A stretch of 64,000 bases of DNA from Salinicoccus carnicancri Crm (GCF_000330705.1 NZ_ANAM01000001.1:496001-560000); one strand, 5' to 3'. Counted from the stretch's first letter, positions 40,449-51,725 are shown. Numbers and translations: made by a program. Notes: generated from the sequence alone by a model not told the origin.

Positions 40449-41942
40449 TTGAATATTTCAGGATATGATATCGAAGTGAAAGATAATAAAAAGCAAAGAT
40501 CATTGAAATATGATGAAAATGGAAAAAGGCTGACCATTGATGATTTGAACGAAACTGAATATAAGATGTTCCTCCATAACGAAATAGACAGGACACTGCC
40601 CATGAATTTCGTTAAAGAGGACAATGATCAGACACTGCATTTCAATACGGAAAATTATGCCTCCCTGTGGGAGAGACTGGAATATGATGAATTCAGGTTC
40701 GAGGATTTTTACCATCTGATCGTTGAAATATGCAATACGCTCAGAAGATCCGGTAATAACCTGCTGAACATTGAGAAATACTGCATCAGTGAAGAATCAA
40801 TATTTGTTGGAGAAGGCTATTATGATATCAAATTGATGTATATGCCGCTCCGAAGGTTTGAAAAGGATGAATCGACAGAGGATGAATTGAAACGTCTGAT
40901 ATTCAATGTATCAAAACGAATTTCAGATATGGACAGGGAAGACTACATAAATTTGTGCCAGTATTTGAAACACCCCAATTTCAGCATTGAAAACATCAAG
41001 AACCATCTTCTTGATATAAAGGATTCAGGCATTTCTCTCCAGGGCGATGTGCCACATGGCAGCTCAGATAAATTCAAGGTTGAAAGAATCCGCACAATGC
41101 CTCCTTTAAACAGGAAAGAGAAATTGTATTCTTCACTGATTGCCATTGTGCTGCTTGCAGTCATCTGGAGTCAGATGCCGCTTGGCAGCAACATATTGCT
41201 CGGGACTGCCTTCCTGCTGACCGTCGGAGTGGCGGGTACCCTGTATGTTTACTGGAAAAAGTGGCGTCCGGGTGTGGAGCCGGTTGTTGTGGAAAAGAAA
41301 GTGAGGAAGAAGGTCAAAAAAAGTGCAGTTGAAGCAGAAGAGCTTGAAAATGACCACAGAACCAAAATGTCCGATGCATTGAGAGCCATGGATTATGATG
41401 CGTTCATTTCTGCAAACCAAATCGTCCAGACAAAAGATGATAGTGACTTCACTGAAGGGGATGTGTATGCTGTCCCTGGAGAAACGTCCTCCAAACAGGA
41501 AAGCACCGACGGTGAAGGGCGGGAAACTGCTGACGAAGTTGAATCTTTCGAGCTCACTGATAAAACGACGCTCCTGGAAGATGAAGATGATGAAGAACTG
41601 AAAAGGAATGTCAGACTGGAACAGGGGAAAGCAAAGGATTTTCTGGTTCCATTTGACGGGAAGAATGATATTGGTGAGGCAGTCTCCATACTTGGAGAAA
41701 ATTTCCTGATAGGAAGAAGCAGGGAAGAATCTGATCACCATGTAGATGACTCCAATGTTTCAAGGAAGCATGCGATGCTCATCAAGAACGATGACTGTTA
41801 CTCATTCAAGGATATTGGTTCCGTAAACGGCTCTAAAATCAATGAGGCTGACCTGGTGCCCTATAAACTTTACGAACTTAAGCCGGACGATGTAATCACA
41901 TTAGGCGGATTGTCATTCAGATACAGAGTGAAAGAAGTATGA
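40449..41942 (+). CDS. Membrane protein with N-terminal DUF6382-like domain and C-terminal FHA domain
   Basis: 497 residues. A cytosolic N-terminal domain of about 215 residues (DUF6382-like by locus and layout), two closely spaced membrane helices at about 230-275, a long acidic linker, and a C-terminal FHA domain with LIGRSREESDHHV, SNVSRKHAML and GSVNGSKI near 425-470, the residues that bind phosphothreonine. The start is TTG 40449 behind GGGAGGG; no ATG fits. It joins the pilus genes to the phosphatase and kinase that follow. Confidence 0.82.
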   Translation: MNISGYDIEVKDNKKQRSLKYDENGKRLTIDDLNETEYKMFLHNEIDRTLPMNFVKEDNDQTLHFNTENYASLWERLEYDEFRFEDFYHLIVEICNTLRRSGNNLLNIEKYCISEESIFVGEGYYDIKLMYMPLRRFEKDESTEDELKRLIFNVSKRISDMDREDYINLCQYLKHPNFSIENIKNHLLDIKDSGISLQGDVPHGSSDKFKVERIRTMPPLNRKEKLYSSLIAIVLLAVIWSQMPLGSNILLGTAFLLTVGVAGTLYVYWKKWRPGVEPVVVEKKVRKKVKKSAVEAEELENDHRTKMSDALRAMDYDAFISANQIVQTKDDSDFTEGDVYAVPGETSSKQESTDGEGRETADEVESFELTDKTTLLEDEDDEELKRNVRLEQGKAKDFLVPFDGKNDIGEAVSILGENFLIGRSREESDHHVDDSNVSRKHAMLIKNDDCYSFKDIGSVNGSKINEADLVPYKLYELKPDDVITLGGLSFRYRVKEV

Positions 41943-42748
41943 GCATGTCCAGGAAAGATATCGGTGTGATAAATGCCAAAGGCCGTGGGAAAGAGGCAAA
42001 TGAAGATTATCATTTTGGTACAGGCGGGCAGTTGTTCGGAGGCCATGATGTCCACTTCCTCGTCATAGCTGATGGCATGGGCGGCCACAGCAATGCTGAA
42101 TCGGCAAGTCATCATGCGGTTGAAAGCCAGGAAAAATGGTGGAATGACACCATCGCTGCTTCCTCGGGTATCCAGGAGGTCATCGAGGCGTTCGAGAATG
42201 AGCAGATGGATGAGTTCCGTCGCCTGAATCAGGAATTGATTGATATGGGCAGTAAGGATGACGTGAAGATGGGAACAACATTATCTACGGTGCTGGTGAT
42301 AGATAATATGTACATGATCCATCATGTCGGGGATGCCAGGGTGTATAGATACAGTTTCAGCAATAATGGCAGGGAGGAAACATCCGAACTGGATGGACTG
42401 AGGGGTCTTGTCCAACTGACGGAAGACCATACATTGGTCAACCGGAAAGTCAGTCAGGGCACGATTTCAAAGGAGGTTAGCTCCTCCCGCCGGATAGCGG
42501 GTGTACTGACGCAGTGTCTTGGGGTGAAAGGGGAGGTGCAGCCCTTTGTCACTTTCGGGACCATCAGAGATGAAGACATTATTTTCCTGTGTACGGACGG
42601 TGTCTATAAAGCCGTCAAGGATGAAAAGCTCCGCAGTATCATTCGGGGGTCATCGAAGAAAAATGCACAGGACATTGTAGATCTAGTATATGAAGAAGTT
42701 AAAAAATCGGACTTCAGTGATGATATTTGCATATTATTGATGAAATGA
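41939..42748 (+). CDS. PP2C-family Ser/Thr protein phosphatase
   Basis: 269 residues with the PP2C motifs in order: KEANEDYH, VIADGMGGHSNAE, MGTTLSTVLV, IHHVGDARVYRY, LTEDHTLV, FLCTDGVYKAV and SDDICILLM. The metal-binding Asp residues are all present, so it should be active. The ATG overlaps the FHA gene stop. It is the likely antagonist of the adjacent kinase. Confidence 0.92.
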   Translation: MSMSRKDIGVINAKGRGKEANEDYHFGTGGQLFGGHDVHFLVIADGMGGHSNAESASHHAVESQEKWWNDTIAASSGIQEVIEAFENEQMDEFRRLNQELIDMGSKDDVKMGTTLSTVLVIDNMYMIHHVGDARVYRYSFSNNGREETSELDGLRGLVQLTEDHTLVNRKVSQGTISKEVSSSRRIAGVLTQCLGVKGEVQPFVTFGTIRDEDIIFLCTDGVYKAVKDEKLRSIIRGSSKKNAQDIVDLVYEEVKKSDFSDDICILLMK

Positions 42749-42764
42749 TCTGGGTGGTGAAGGA

Positions 42765-43568
42765 ATGCTCTTGGATAATTGGCAGCATGAGAATTACAGT
42801 ATTATCAAGCATGTTACTAACGGCGGAACCTCCAAGATTTTTCTGATCGAGCTTAAGGACAGCACGAGGGCGATCCTCAAAGTTGCCAAAGACCCTGTAT
42901 TCATAAATAATAAACAGCTGGATAATGAGGCATCTCTCCTGCAAAAATTGAATCATCCTGCCATCCCCACCTTAATAGATTATCTGAGTGTGGATGAATA
43001 TAAAGCAATAGTTATGACGCTCATGGAGGGGAGAAATCTTAAGCATGTAATCGATGTGAAAGATTATCGATATAATTGGCAGGAAACATTGTATATAGGC
43101 AAACAGCTCGCCGGTATCATCAAATACTTCCATCGGCAGGAACCTGAAATTGTCATCCGTGACATCAAACCGTCGAATGTGGTCATAGATAAGAAGCTCA
43201 CAGTCAAGCTCGTTGACTTTGGAACATCTTCAGATGATACCAGCATCATACATAACAAAGCTTTTGGTACCGTCGGTTTTGCAGCTCCTGAGCAATTTGA
43301 AAATGGGGTAGTGGACAAAAGGTCCGATATTTTTGCACTTGGGGCAACACTTTATTATCTCCTGTCGAATGGGGGCAATATCTATACGGAGAGTACATTG
43401 TTTGACGGGGGATATACACCGGGCAGATTCAAAGAATTCATCTGTAAATGTACTAAATCTACTATGGGTCAGCGTTATCAAACAATAGATGAAGTGATTT
43501 CAGCATTGGAAAATATCAACGAAACACCGTGGGAAAAAATCAAGCGCTATTTTAATAGTAAAAGTTAG
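42765..43568 (+). CDS. Ser/Thr protein kinase
   Basis: 267 residues, a kinase domain alone with no membrane segment or PASTA repeats. Seen are NGGTSKIFLIE (glycine loop, degenerate), AILKVAK with the ATP Lys, IRDIKPSNVVI (catalytic loop, Ile replacing His of HRD), VDFGTSS, GTVGFAAPEQF and RSDIFALGATLYYLL. The catalytic Asp, Asn and DFG Asp are kept, so activity is likely. It differs from the PASTA kinase PknB. It lies 16 bases after the phosphatase gene. Confidence 0.9.
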   Translation: MLLDNWQHENYSIIKHVTNGGTSKIFLIELKDSTRAILKVAKDPVFINNKQLDNEASLLQKLNHPAIPTLIDYLSVDEYKAIVMTLMEGRNLKHVIDVKDYRYNWQETLYIGKQLAGIIKYFHRQEPEIVIRDIKPSNVVIDKKLTVKLVDFGTSSDDTSIIHNKAFGTVGFAAPEQFENGVVDKRSDIFALGATLYYLLSNGGNIYTESTLFDGGYTPGRFKEFICKCTKSTMGQRYQTIDEVISALENINETPWEKIKRYFNSKS

Positions 43569-43581
43569 GACGGCAGTTATT

Positions 43582-44832
43582 ATGAAGAATTGGTTGAAGG
43601 TGATTCCGCCGGGAATCCTCCTTGTGGTTTTAGCAGCATGTGGAAACGAAGCGGAGAGTGTTGTCTCTGAGTATGAAGAGGCAGTGATAAATGAGGATTA
43701 CGGAGCGCTCCGGGAGATTCTCAGCGATGAGGACATACAGGTCACAGAAGATGAGGCGGCTGGGCATGTCAGGCTCATCAAGGATGAGTATTCAGAGGAA
43801 TCTTTCAGAAGGGCACTCGAAAATATGGCCGAATCAGCAGGAGAATCTGATGGTGACATGGAGTCGGATCTCCTGGGAGAGGGAGGTGCCATCTCAACAC
43901 TTGAAAAGGAAGATGGTGAAATTTCAATGGAAGTTGAAAGGCATGAGGTTTTCGCCGATCTGCAGCGTGCAGCATTTACATATAGTTTCGATGGTGAGGA
44001 ATATACAATCGGTTCCCCGGAGGAAGAAACGACGCTGCTCGATAATTTCATCCCCGGCATTTATGAAATCAGGGGTGAAGGTGAGATGAATGGTGAAACG
44101 TTCGACATGACTTTGCTCGTTAACTTCAACGGGTCTTCCCAAAAGACTGTGACGGTCAAAGATGACATGGGAATTCTTTACACCAACATAGCAAGTGATC
44201 AGGGCCTGGATAATCTGAAGGTTTACGCAAACGGCACAGATGTAACCGGGCTCGAATTCGAGCGTGGCGGATACGGGCCGGTCAGTGCGAAAGACCCTGT
44301 TGAAGTGCATGCTGAAGGAGAAATCGAGGGACAGGTTATACAGACTGATACAGTTGAAGTCGGGCCGCGCGGGGAAAGTGAAAGAACGTTGCGGGCGGAC
44401 CTTGAATTTGATCACGAAGAAATAGAAGCAATACAGGATGAAGCAAGAGAAGAAGAGCAGGCCGCAAAAGACAGCGAGCATGCGAAAGAGAAAACCGAAG
44501 AGGAAATCTCCAAATTCTATGAGGAACTGGAGAAATCCTTCAATGCTGATTCTGAAATGACGCAGACAAGTTCGTTAAGGTTCAGCTTTTCTGATACAAC
44601 CGTTCCGGATAATGTACTGGAACTTGTAAGACCTGCACTTGAGACTGAAACAGAGTATGAAATCGAAGCCGGCAATCTTGAGCTTATCGAGCACAAAGAA
44701 GACAATTCGGAGCTCACCTATGAAGTGGACGTAAACATCAAAGAAGACGGTTCCGCCAATAAACAGACCCACAGGGTCACCTTCAATGATGACAATGGGG
44801 TCTACCGTATTTCTGATACAGAAGTAAATTGA
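43582..44832 (+). CDS. TcaA-like surface lipoprotein
   Basis: 416 residues with a signal peptide and lipobox LAAC at residues 17-20. An N-terminal helical domain (EYEEAVINEDYGALREILS) follows, then two beta-rich domains, a charged helix at about 285-320 (EEEQAAKDSEHAKEKTEEEI) and a C-terminal NTF2-like domain. This is the domain series of TcaA/YvbJ proteins, except that the usual membrane helix and zinc ribbon are replaced by a lipid anchor. It is the last gene of the block. The function is unknown; envelope sensing is a guess. Confidence 0.65.
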   Translation: MKNWLKVIPPGILLVVLAACGNEAESVVSEYEEAVINEDYGALREILSDEDIQVTEDEAAGHVRLIKDEYSEESFRRALENMAESAGESDGDMESDLLGEGGAISTLEKEDGEISMEVERHEVFADLQRAAFTYSFDGEEYTIGSPEEETTLLDNFIPGIYEIRGEGEMNGETFDMTLLVNFNGSSQKTVTVKDDMGILYTNIASDQGLDNLKVYANGTDVTGLEFERGGYGPVSAKDPVEVHAEGEIEGQVIQTDTVEVGPRGESERTLRADLEFDHEEIEAIQDEAREEEQAAKDSEHAKEKTEEEISKFYEELEKSFNADSEMTQTSSLRFSFSDTTVPDNVLELVRPALETETEYEIEAGNLELIEHKEDNSELTYEVDVNIKEDGSANKQTHRVTFNDDNGVYRISDTEVN

Positions 44833-44850
44833 TTATTACAAGTTATTGCT

Positions 44851-44876
44851 GTTATTCACTGCCCGGTATAGGGTAG
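44851..44876 (+). promoter_or_regulatory. Possible SigB promoter of the DUF4870 gene
   Basis: GTTATT at 44851-44856, 14 bases, GGGTAG at 44871-44876. This fits the general-stress consensus reasonably. A TATAAT at 44880-44885 has no good -35. Confidence 0.4.
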
Positions 44877-44917
44877 AATTATAATAGAAGAATATTTAAT
44901 AATTGGAGGTGTTTCAA

Positions 44918-45253
44918 ATGAATGAACAAAGTACACAGGGCTTCGATAAATCAATGGTCATGGTATCATACATCGTATCTGCATTCACTGCAGTTGTCGG
45001 TCCGCTGATTCTGTGGGTATTGAAGAAAGATGAGCATCCTGCAACTGCGGAAGCGCTCAGGCACGTTGTCAACTTCGGTCTTTCATACACGATCTACCTG
45101 TTCGTTGCATGGCTGACTTCTTTCATCCTGATCGGCCTGGTAATCGGTCCGATCATCACGGTTGCATTCTATGTATTCCTGATCCTGGGTGCAATCAAAG
45201 CGAACAACGGCGAGATGTACAAGCCGCCGTTTACGCTGGACATCATCAAATAA
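44918..45253 (+). CDS. DUF4870-domain membrane protein
   Basis: 111 residues with three predicted membrane helices and the family motifs ILWVLKKDEHPATAEALRHVVNFGLSY and FLILGAIKANNGE. DUF4870 proteins are small membrane proteins of unknown function. TTGGAGG precedes ATG 44918. It has its own candidate promoter and terminator, so it is probably separate from the pilus locus. Confidence 0.85.
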   Translation: MNEQSTQGFDKSMVMVSYIVSAFTAVVGPLILWVLKKDEHPATAEALRHVVNFGLSYTIYLFVAWLTSFILIGLVIGPIITVAFYVFLILGAIKANNGEMYKPPFTLDIIK

Positions 45254-45267
45254 GGGATTTTCATTTA

Positions 45268-45303
45268 CCCTGCCGCTGTTATCAGTCGCAGGGCTGTTTT
45301 TTA
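45268..45303 (+). terminator. Terminator after the DUF4870 gene
   Basis: CCCTGC pairs with GCAGGG (45268-45293) with further pairing inside, followed by CTGTTTTTT. Confidence 0.8.
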
Positions 45304-45313
45304 TGGAGAGACT

Positions 45314-45342
45314 TTGACAAAGCGGTCCGAAAGGTTTAAAGT
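45314..45342 (+). promoter_or_regulatory. Promoter of the suf operon
   Basis: A perfect TTGACA at 45314-45319, 17 bases, TAAAGT at 45337-45342. A second TATAAT at 45358-45363 may also serve. The leader to sufC is over 100 bases. Confidence 0.5.
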
Positions 45343-45467
45343 GTTCTGCGTTTAATGTATAATATAGTGGTAATTGGAATGCTGTGCCAGCCTTTGACTA
45401 TTATTTAGAATTATTATAAACTGGTATAGTAAAATATTATCCAAAAAATTCTGTTGGAGGGTTATAA

Positions 45468-46250
45468 ATGGCTTCTGTTCTAGAAATCAAGGATCTACAT
45501 GTCGAAATAGACGGCAAAGAAATTTTAAAGGGTGTCGACCTCACTCTTAAACAAGGTGAAATCCATGCGGTCATGGGGCCGAATGGTACAGGTAAATCCA
45601 CGCTTGCACAGGCAATCATGGGTCATCCAAGATATGAAGTGACAGGCGGGGAAGTACTTCTTGATGGAGAAAGCGTACTTGATATGGAAGTTGACGAGCG
45701 TGCGCAGGCCGGACTGTTCCTCGGCATGCAGTATCCGTCAGAGATTTCCGGAGTGACGAACTCCGACTTCCTTCGTTCTGCAATCAATGCACAGCGCGAA
45801 GAGGGCGATGAGATCAACCTGATGCAGTTCATCAAGAAATTGGATAAGAACATGAACTATCTTGAAATGGACCTCGACATGTCCACACGTTACCTCAACG
45901 AAGGCTTCTCCGGCGGCGAGAAGAAACGTAACGAAATTTTGCAGCTCATGATGCTCGAGCCTAAATTCGGTATTCTTGACGAAATCGACTCCGGTCTTGA
46001 CATCGATGCGCTGAAAGTTGTCTCCAAAGGCATCAATGGACTTCGCGGCGATGACTTCGGCGCGCTTATCATCACTCACTACCAGCGTCTTTTGAACTAC
46101 ATCACACCTGATAATGTTCACGTTATGATGCAGGGCCGCGTTGTTAAATCCGGCGGCAAAGAGCTTGCTGAACGCCTTGAGAACGAAGGTTACGACTGGA
46201 TCAAGGAAGAGCTCGGCATCGAAGACGAAACTATTGGCGCGGACGCTTAA
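45468..46250 (+). CDS. sufC: Fe-S cluster assembly ATPase SufC
   Basis: 260 residues: ABC-type ATPase with Walker A GPNGTGKST near residue 36, the signature FSGGEKKRNEILQLM and Walker B FGILDEIDSGLD. SufC joins SufB and SufD to form the scaffold where new iron-sulfur clusters are built. It is first in the order sufCDSUB, as in Staphylococcus and Bacillus. Confidence 0.97.
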   Translation: MASVLEIKDLHVEIDGKEILKGVDLTLKQGEIHAVMGPNGTGKSTLAQAIMGHPRYEVTGGEVLLDGESVLDMEVDERAQAGLFLGMQYPSEISGVTNSDFLRSAINAQREEGDEINLMQFIKKLDKNMNYLEMDLDMSTRYLNEGFSGGEKKRNEILQLMMLEPKFGILDEIDSGLDIDALKVVSKGINGLRGDDFGALIITHYQRLLNYITPDNVHVMMQGRVVKSGGKELAERLENEGYDWIKEELGIEDETIGADA

Positions 46251-46268
46251 TAAGACAGGAGGATGACA

Positions 46269-47585
46269 ATGGCTACTGATGTAAATGAATTTGTGATCAA
46301 TGCTGACGAAGTTATCGCAAGGGCAAAAGAGCGCGGTGAGTCAGAACTTCTGATCAGCAAAAAACAGGAAGCACTTGATAAGATTGAAAGTCTTGAAATG
46401 CCCAAGCCTGACAAGACCAAGCTCAACAGGTGGGACTTCTTCACTGCAGCGCAGCCAGTTACGGACAGCTCTGTCTATGGCAGCCTCGAGGAACTTCCGG
46501 AAGCGGTCAGGAACCTGCTTGATATCGAACATACGAAAAATATTTATGTACAGCACAACAATACGCCTGCATATCTCCAGGTATCCGAAGACCTTCTGGA
46601 TAAAGGCGTAATCATAGAGAATATCATCGAAGCGAGTGCGAATCACCCTGAACTCGTTGAAAAATACTTCATGACAGATGGCGTCAAAGTGGATGAGCAT
46701 AAACTGGCTGCATTCCATACTGCCATGCTGAACGGCGGATTGTTCGTCTATGTACCTAAAAACGTTCAGATTGAAGACCCTGTGCAGATGGTCGTGCTCC
46801 ACGATGATGAGAAGGCTTCCCTGTTCAACCACGTGCTGATTGTTGCAGATGAAGGTTCCGAACTGACTTATGTTGAGAACTATCTGTCCGGCGTGGATAA
46901 ATCAGAAGAACAGGTGAACATCGTATCCGAAGTCATTGCGAAAGATAACGCAAAAGTGAAATACGGTGCAGTGGACTTCCTTGCGGAAGGTTTCACAGGC
47001 TACATCAACCGACGCGGCGTAACCGGCAGGGATGCTGACATCGACTGGGCACTTGGTCTCATGAACGACTCCCACGTCATCTACGACAATACGACTTACC
47101 TGATCGGTGACAACTCCCAGTCAGATCTTAAGATCGTCGTAGTCGGACGCGGGGAGCAGAAGATGAACTTCACTTCCCAGATCATCCACTACGGTAAAGA
47201 CACTAATGGACATATCCTGAAGCACGGCGTCATGAAAGATGCGGCTTCAAGCATATTCAACGGTGTCGGACTGATCAAGCATGGTGCGACGCGCTCAGAT
47301 GCTCAGCAGGAATCCCGTGTGCTGATGCTCAGCGAAAAGGCGCGCGGCGATGCGAACCCGATTCTCCTCATCGACGAGGATGATGTGACAGCAGGACACG
47401 CAGCTTCAGTCGGACGTGTGGATCCGATCCAGCTGTTCTACCTGATGAGCCGCGGTATTTCACAAAAAGAAGCGGAAAGGCTTGTCATCCACGGATTCCT
47501 CGATCCGGTAGTAAGCGCACTTCCGATTGAATCCGTCAAGAATCAGCTCAGGGAAGTCATTGAGATGAAAGTTCTTTCAAAATAA
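46269..47585 (+). CDS. sufD: Fe-S cluster assembly protein SufD
   Basis: 438 residues of the SufB/SufD beta-helix family, with LNGGLFVYVPKNVQIEDPVQ, ESRVLMLSEKARGDANPILLIDEDDVTAGHAAS and [23 protein letters not shown]. It partners SufB and SufC. CAGGAGG lies six bases before ATG 46269; an ATG at 46263 is too close to it. Confidence 0.96.
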   Translation: MATDVNEFVINADEVIARAKERGESELLISKKQEALDKIESLEMPKPDKTKLNRWDFFTAAQPVTDSSVYGSLEELPEAVRNLLDIEHTKNIYVQHNNTPAYLQVSEDLLDKGVIIENIIEASANHPELVEKYFMTDGVKVDEHKLAAFHTAMLNGGLFVYVPKNVQIEDPVQMVVLHDDEKASLFNHVLIVADEGSELTYVENYLSGVDKSEEQVNIVSEVIAKDNAKVKYGAVDFLAEGFTGYINRRGVTGRDADIDWALGLMNDSHVIYDNTTYLIGDNSQSDLKIVVVGRGEQKMNFTSQIIHYGKDTNGHILKHGVMKDAASSIFNGVGLIKHGATRSDAQQESRVLMLSEKARGDANPILLIDEDDVTAGHAASVGRVDPIQLFYLMSRGISQKEAERLVIHGFLDPVVSALPIESVKNQLREVIEMKVLSK

Positions 47586-49257
<1,672 letters not shown>

Positions 49258-49274
49258 AAAAAGGAGTGATTGAT

Positions 49275-50672
49275 ATGGCTAAGAAAGCACCAGAAGTCGG
49301 CGATTACAAATACGGTTTCCATGATGAAGACGTATCGATTTTCCGTTCTGACCGCGGTCTGACAGAAGATATTGTCCGCGAAATTTCCAATATGAAAGAA
49401 GAGCCGCAGTGGATGCTTGACTTCCGTCTCAAATCCCTGAAGCATTTCTATAAAATGCCAATGCCAATGTGGGGCGGCGACCTTTCAGAGCTTGATTTTG
49501 ATGAAATTACGTACTACGTAAAACCATCAGAAATGGCAGAACGTTCATGGGATGAGGTGCCTGACGAAATCAAACGCACATTTGATAAACTGGGTATCCC
49601 GGAAGCCGAGCAAAAATACCTTGCAGGTGTTTCTGCACAGTATGAATCCGAGGTTGTATACCACAACATGGAACAGGACCTCGAAGAGAAAGGTGTAATC
49701 TTCAAGGATACGGATTCCGCGCTCCGTGAAAATGAAGATCTGTTCAAAGAGCACTGGGCAACAGTGATTCCGCCTACAGACAACAAATTCGCTGCACTCA
49801 ACTCGGCAGTATGGTCCGGCGGATCATTCATCTACTGCCCTCCGGGCGTAAAACTGGATACACCGCTGCAGGCGTATTTCCGCATCAACTCTGAAAACAT
49901 GGGACAGTTTGAACGTACACTCATCATCTGTGATGAAGGGTCAAGCGTCCACTATGTAGAGGGTTGTACAGCACCGGTCTATACAACGAATTCACTGCAC
50001 TCTGCAATCGTTGAGATCATTGTCAAGAAAGACGCATACTGCCGCTATACTACAATCCAGAACTGGGCAAACAACGTTTATAACCTTGTTACGAAACGTA
50101 CGTTTGTCGAAGAGAACGGTACGATGGAATGGGTTGACGGCAACATCGGTTCGAAACTGACGATGAAGTATCCGTCCGTATTCCTAAAAGGCGAAGGTGC
50201 ACGTGGAATGACGCTTTCCATTGCGCTTGCAGGCAAAGGTCAGCACCAGGATGCAGGTGCGAAAATGATGCACCTTGCACCGAATACCTCATCTACGATC
50301 GTGTCGAAATCCATCTCTAAAAATGGTGGTAAAGTATCCTACCGCGGCATTGTCCACTTCGGCCGAAAAGCTGAAGGCGCACGGTCAAACATCGAGTGTG
50401 ACACTCTGATCATGGATAATGAATCCACTTCGGACACGATTCCGTACAACGAGATTCTGAACGACAACATCTCGCTAGAACACGAAGCGAAAGTCTCCAA
50501 AGTATCCGAAGAGCAGCTCTTCTATCTGATGAGCCGCGGTCTTGGTGAGGAAGAAGCGACAGAAATGATTGTCATGGGCTTCATCGAGCCATTCACAAAA
50601 GAACTGCCAATGGAATATGCGGTCGAAATGAACCGTCTGATCTCCTTCGAAATGGAAGGTTCCATCGGCTAA
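49275..50672 (+). CDS. sufB: Fe-S cluster assembly protein SufB
   Basis: 465 residues. [56 protein letters not shown] and [21 protein letters not shown] are the core of SufB. AAAAGGAG is eight bases before ATG 49275; a GTG at 49266 overlaps it. It is the last gene of the operon before a strong terminator. Confidence 0.97.
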   Translation: MAKKAPEVGDYKYGFHDEDVSIFRSDRGLTEDIVREISNMKEEPQWMLDFRLKSLKHFYKMPMPMWGGDLSELDFDEITYYVKPSEMAERSWDEVPDEIKRTFDKLGIPEAEQKYLAGVSAQYESEVVYHNMEQDLEEKGVIFKDTDSALRENEDLFKEHWATVIPPTDNKFAALNSAVWSGGSFIYCPPGVKLDTPLQAYFRINSENMGQFERTLIICDEGSSVHYVEGCTAPVYTTNSLHSAIVEIIVKKDAYCRYTTIQNWANNVYNLVTKRTFVEENGTMEWVDGNIGSKLTMKYPSVFLKGEGARGMTLSIALAGKGQHQDAGAKMMHLAPNTSSTIVSKSISKNGGKVSYRGIVHFGRKAEGARSNIECDTLIMDNESTSDTIPYNEILNDNISLEHEAKVSKVSEEQLFYLMSRGLGEEEATEMIVMGFIEPFTKELPMEYAVEMNRLISFEMEGSIG

Positions 50673-50684
50673 TATATTTCTCAG

Positions 50685-50716
50685 CTCCTGTCCCGGTTCC
50701 GGGACAGGAGTTTTTT
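50685..50716 (+). terminator. Terminator after sufB
   Basis: CTCCTGTCCC (50685-50694), loop GGTTCC, GGGACAGGAG (50701-50710), then six T. Confidence 0.93.
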
Positions 50717-50761
50717 ATGGCATTGAAAAAGGACTTCTCCAGGAGAAGTCCTCAGGCGATA

Positions 50762-51682
50762 TCAGTATACAATCGGAGCGGTCAGCATGATCATCGTAAG
50801 AGAGATGGTTACGAGGTAGATGATGGAAAAACGCAGGTTCACCTGTGCCCAGTTCCCGAGCCTTGTCGTTCTCAGGCCTGCGGCGACAAGTATGATCCAG
50901 ACGATGGTCATGAAGAGCACAACGGTGAAGAAGATGCCGCCCATGCTGTTGAGCAGCAGGAAAGGGAAGGGCAGCAGCGCGACCGTATAGATCAGCATCT
51001 GCCGGATGGTCGTCTTCGTACCGGAAACCACCGGGAGCATCGGCACGCCGGCGCGCGTGTAATCTTCAAGCCTTTTTATAGCAATTGCCAGTGTATGCGG
51101 CACCTGCCAGATGAACAGCAGATAGGCAAGGGCAATCGGGATGATATGGGTTGCGGGTGCAATCACCGCCCAGCCGATAAGCGGGGTGAATGCACCGGAG
51201 ATGCTGCCGATGATCGTATTTATGGTGTATTTGCGCTTTGACCAGAATGTGTAGAGGACGACGTAGAAAAACCAGCCGAGAAAAGAGTAGATGAAAGCTT
51301 CGAAAGTCGTGAGCAGCATCATGCCCATCCCGATGGCGGATGTTATGCTTCCTGCCCAAAGTACTGATTTCAGTGAAAACGCACCGGTGACAGTCGGGCG
51401 GTTCCTGGTGCGGTCCATCTTTAGATCGAGGTCTGCCTCATACCAATTGTTGAGCATCAGCGCACCGGATATGACGATCGTACTCCCCATGATGGTCAGC
51501 AGGAACAGTGTGATATGTTCTGTGAAACTTTCGCCGCTGAAGTAAAGGGCAAGCCAGTAGGCGGTGAAGACCGGCAGCACATTCGCCACCAGCACCTTGC
51601 CTTTCAGCAGATATTTGATATTGATTAAAAATCCGGAAATCGTTTTTGTTCTCTGTCCGGATATCTTCTGTCCATTCTTCAA
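50762..51682 (-). CDS. ctaB: Heme O synthase (protoheme IX farnesyltransferase)
   Basis: About 306 residues with nine predicted membrane helices. The UbiA-family metal motif is NNWYEADLDLKMDRTRNRP near residue 80, with a second motif in AIKRLEDYTRAGVPMLP. CtaB makes heme O for quinol oxidases. The frame opens at ATG 51727, but that codon overlaps an extended -10 element; TTG 51682, six bases after GAGGGA, gives the normal length and is used here. Confidence 0.9.
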   Translation of the reverse strand: MKNGQKISGQRTKTISGFLINIKYLLKGKVLVANVLPVFTAYWLALYFSGESFTEHITLFLLTIMGSTIVISGALMLNNWYEADLDLKMDRTRNRPTVTGAFSLKSVLWAGSITSAIGMGMMLLTTFEAFIYSFLGWFFYVVLYTFWSKRKYTINTIIGSISGAFTPLIGWAVIAPATHIIPIALAYLLFIWQVPHTLAIAIKRLEDYTRAGVPMLPVVSGTKTTIRQMLIYTVALLPFPFLLLNSMGGIFFTVVLFMTIVWIILVAAGLRTTRLGNWAQVNLRFSIIYLVTISLTMIMLTAPIVY

Positions 51683-51725
51683 GAATATTCCCTCATTCGA
51701 TTCTTTATAAAAAGCTCTGTTTTTC

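Noticed and set aside
29432..44900. Mobile element (ICE, island with integrase) carrying the Tad locus
   Set aside because: No integrase, transposase, terminal repeats or tRNA target was found at the edges; only composition suggests transfer.
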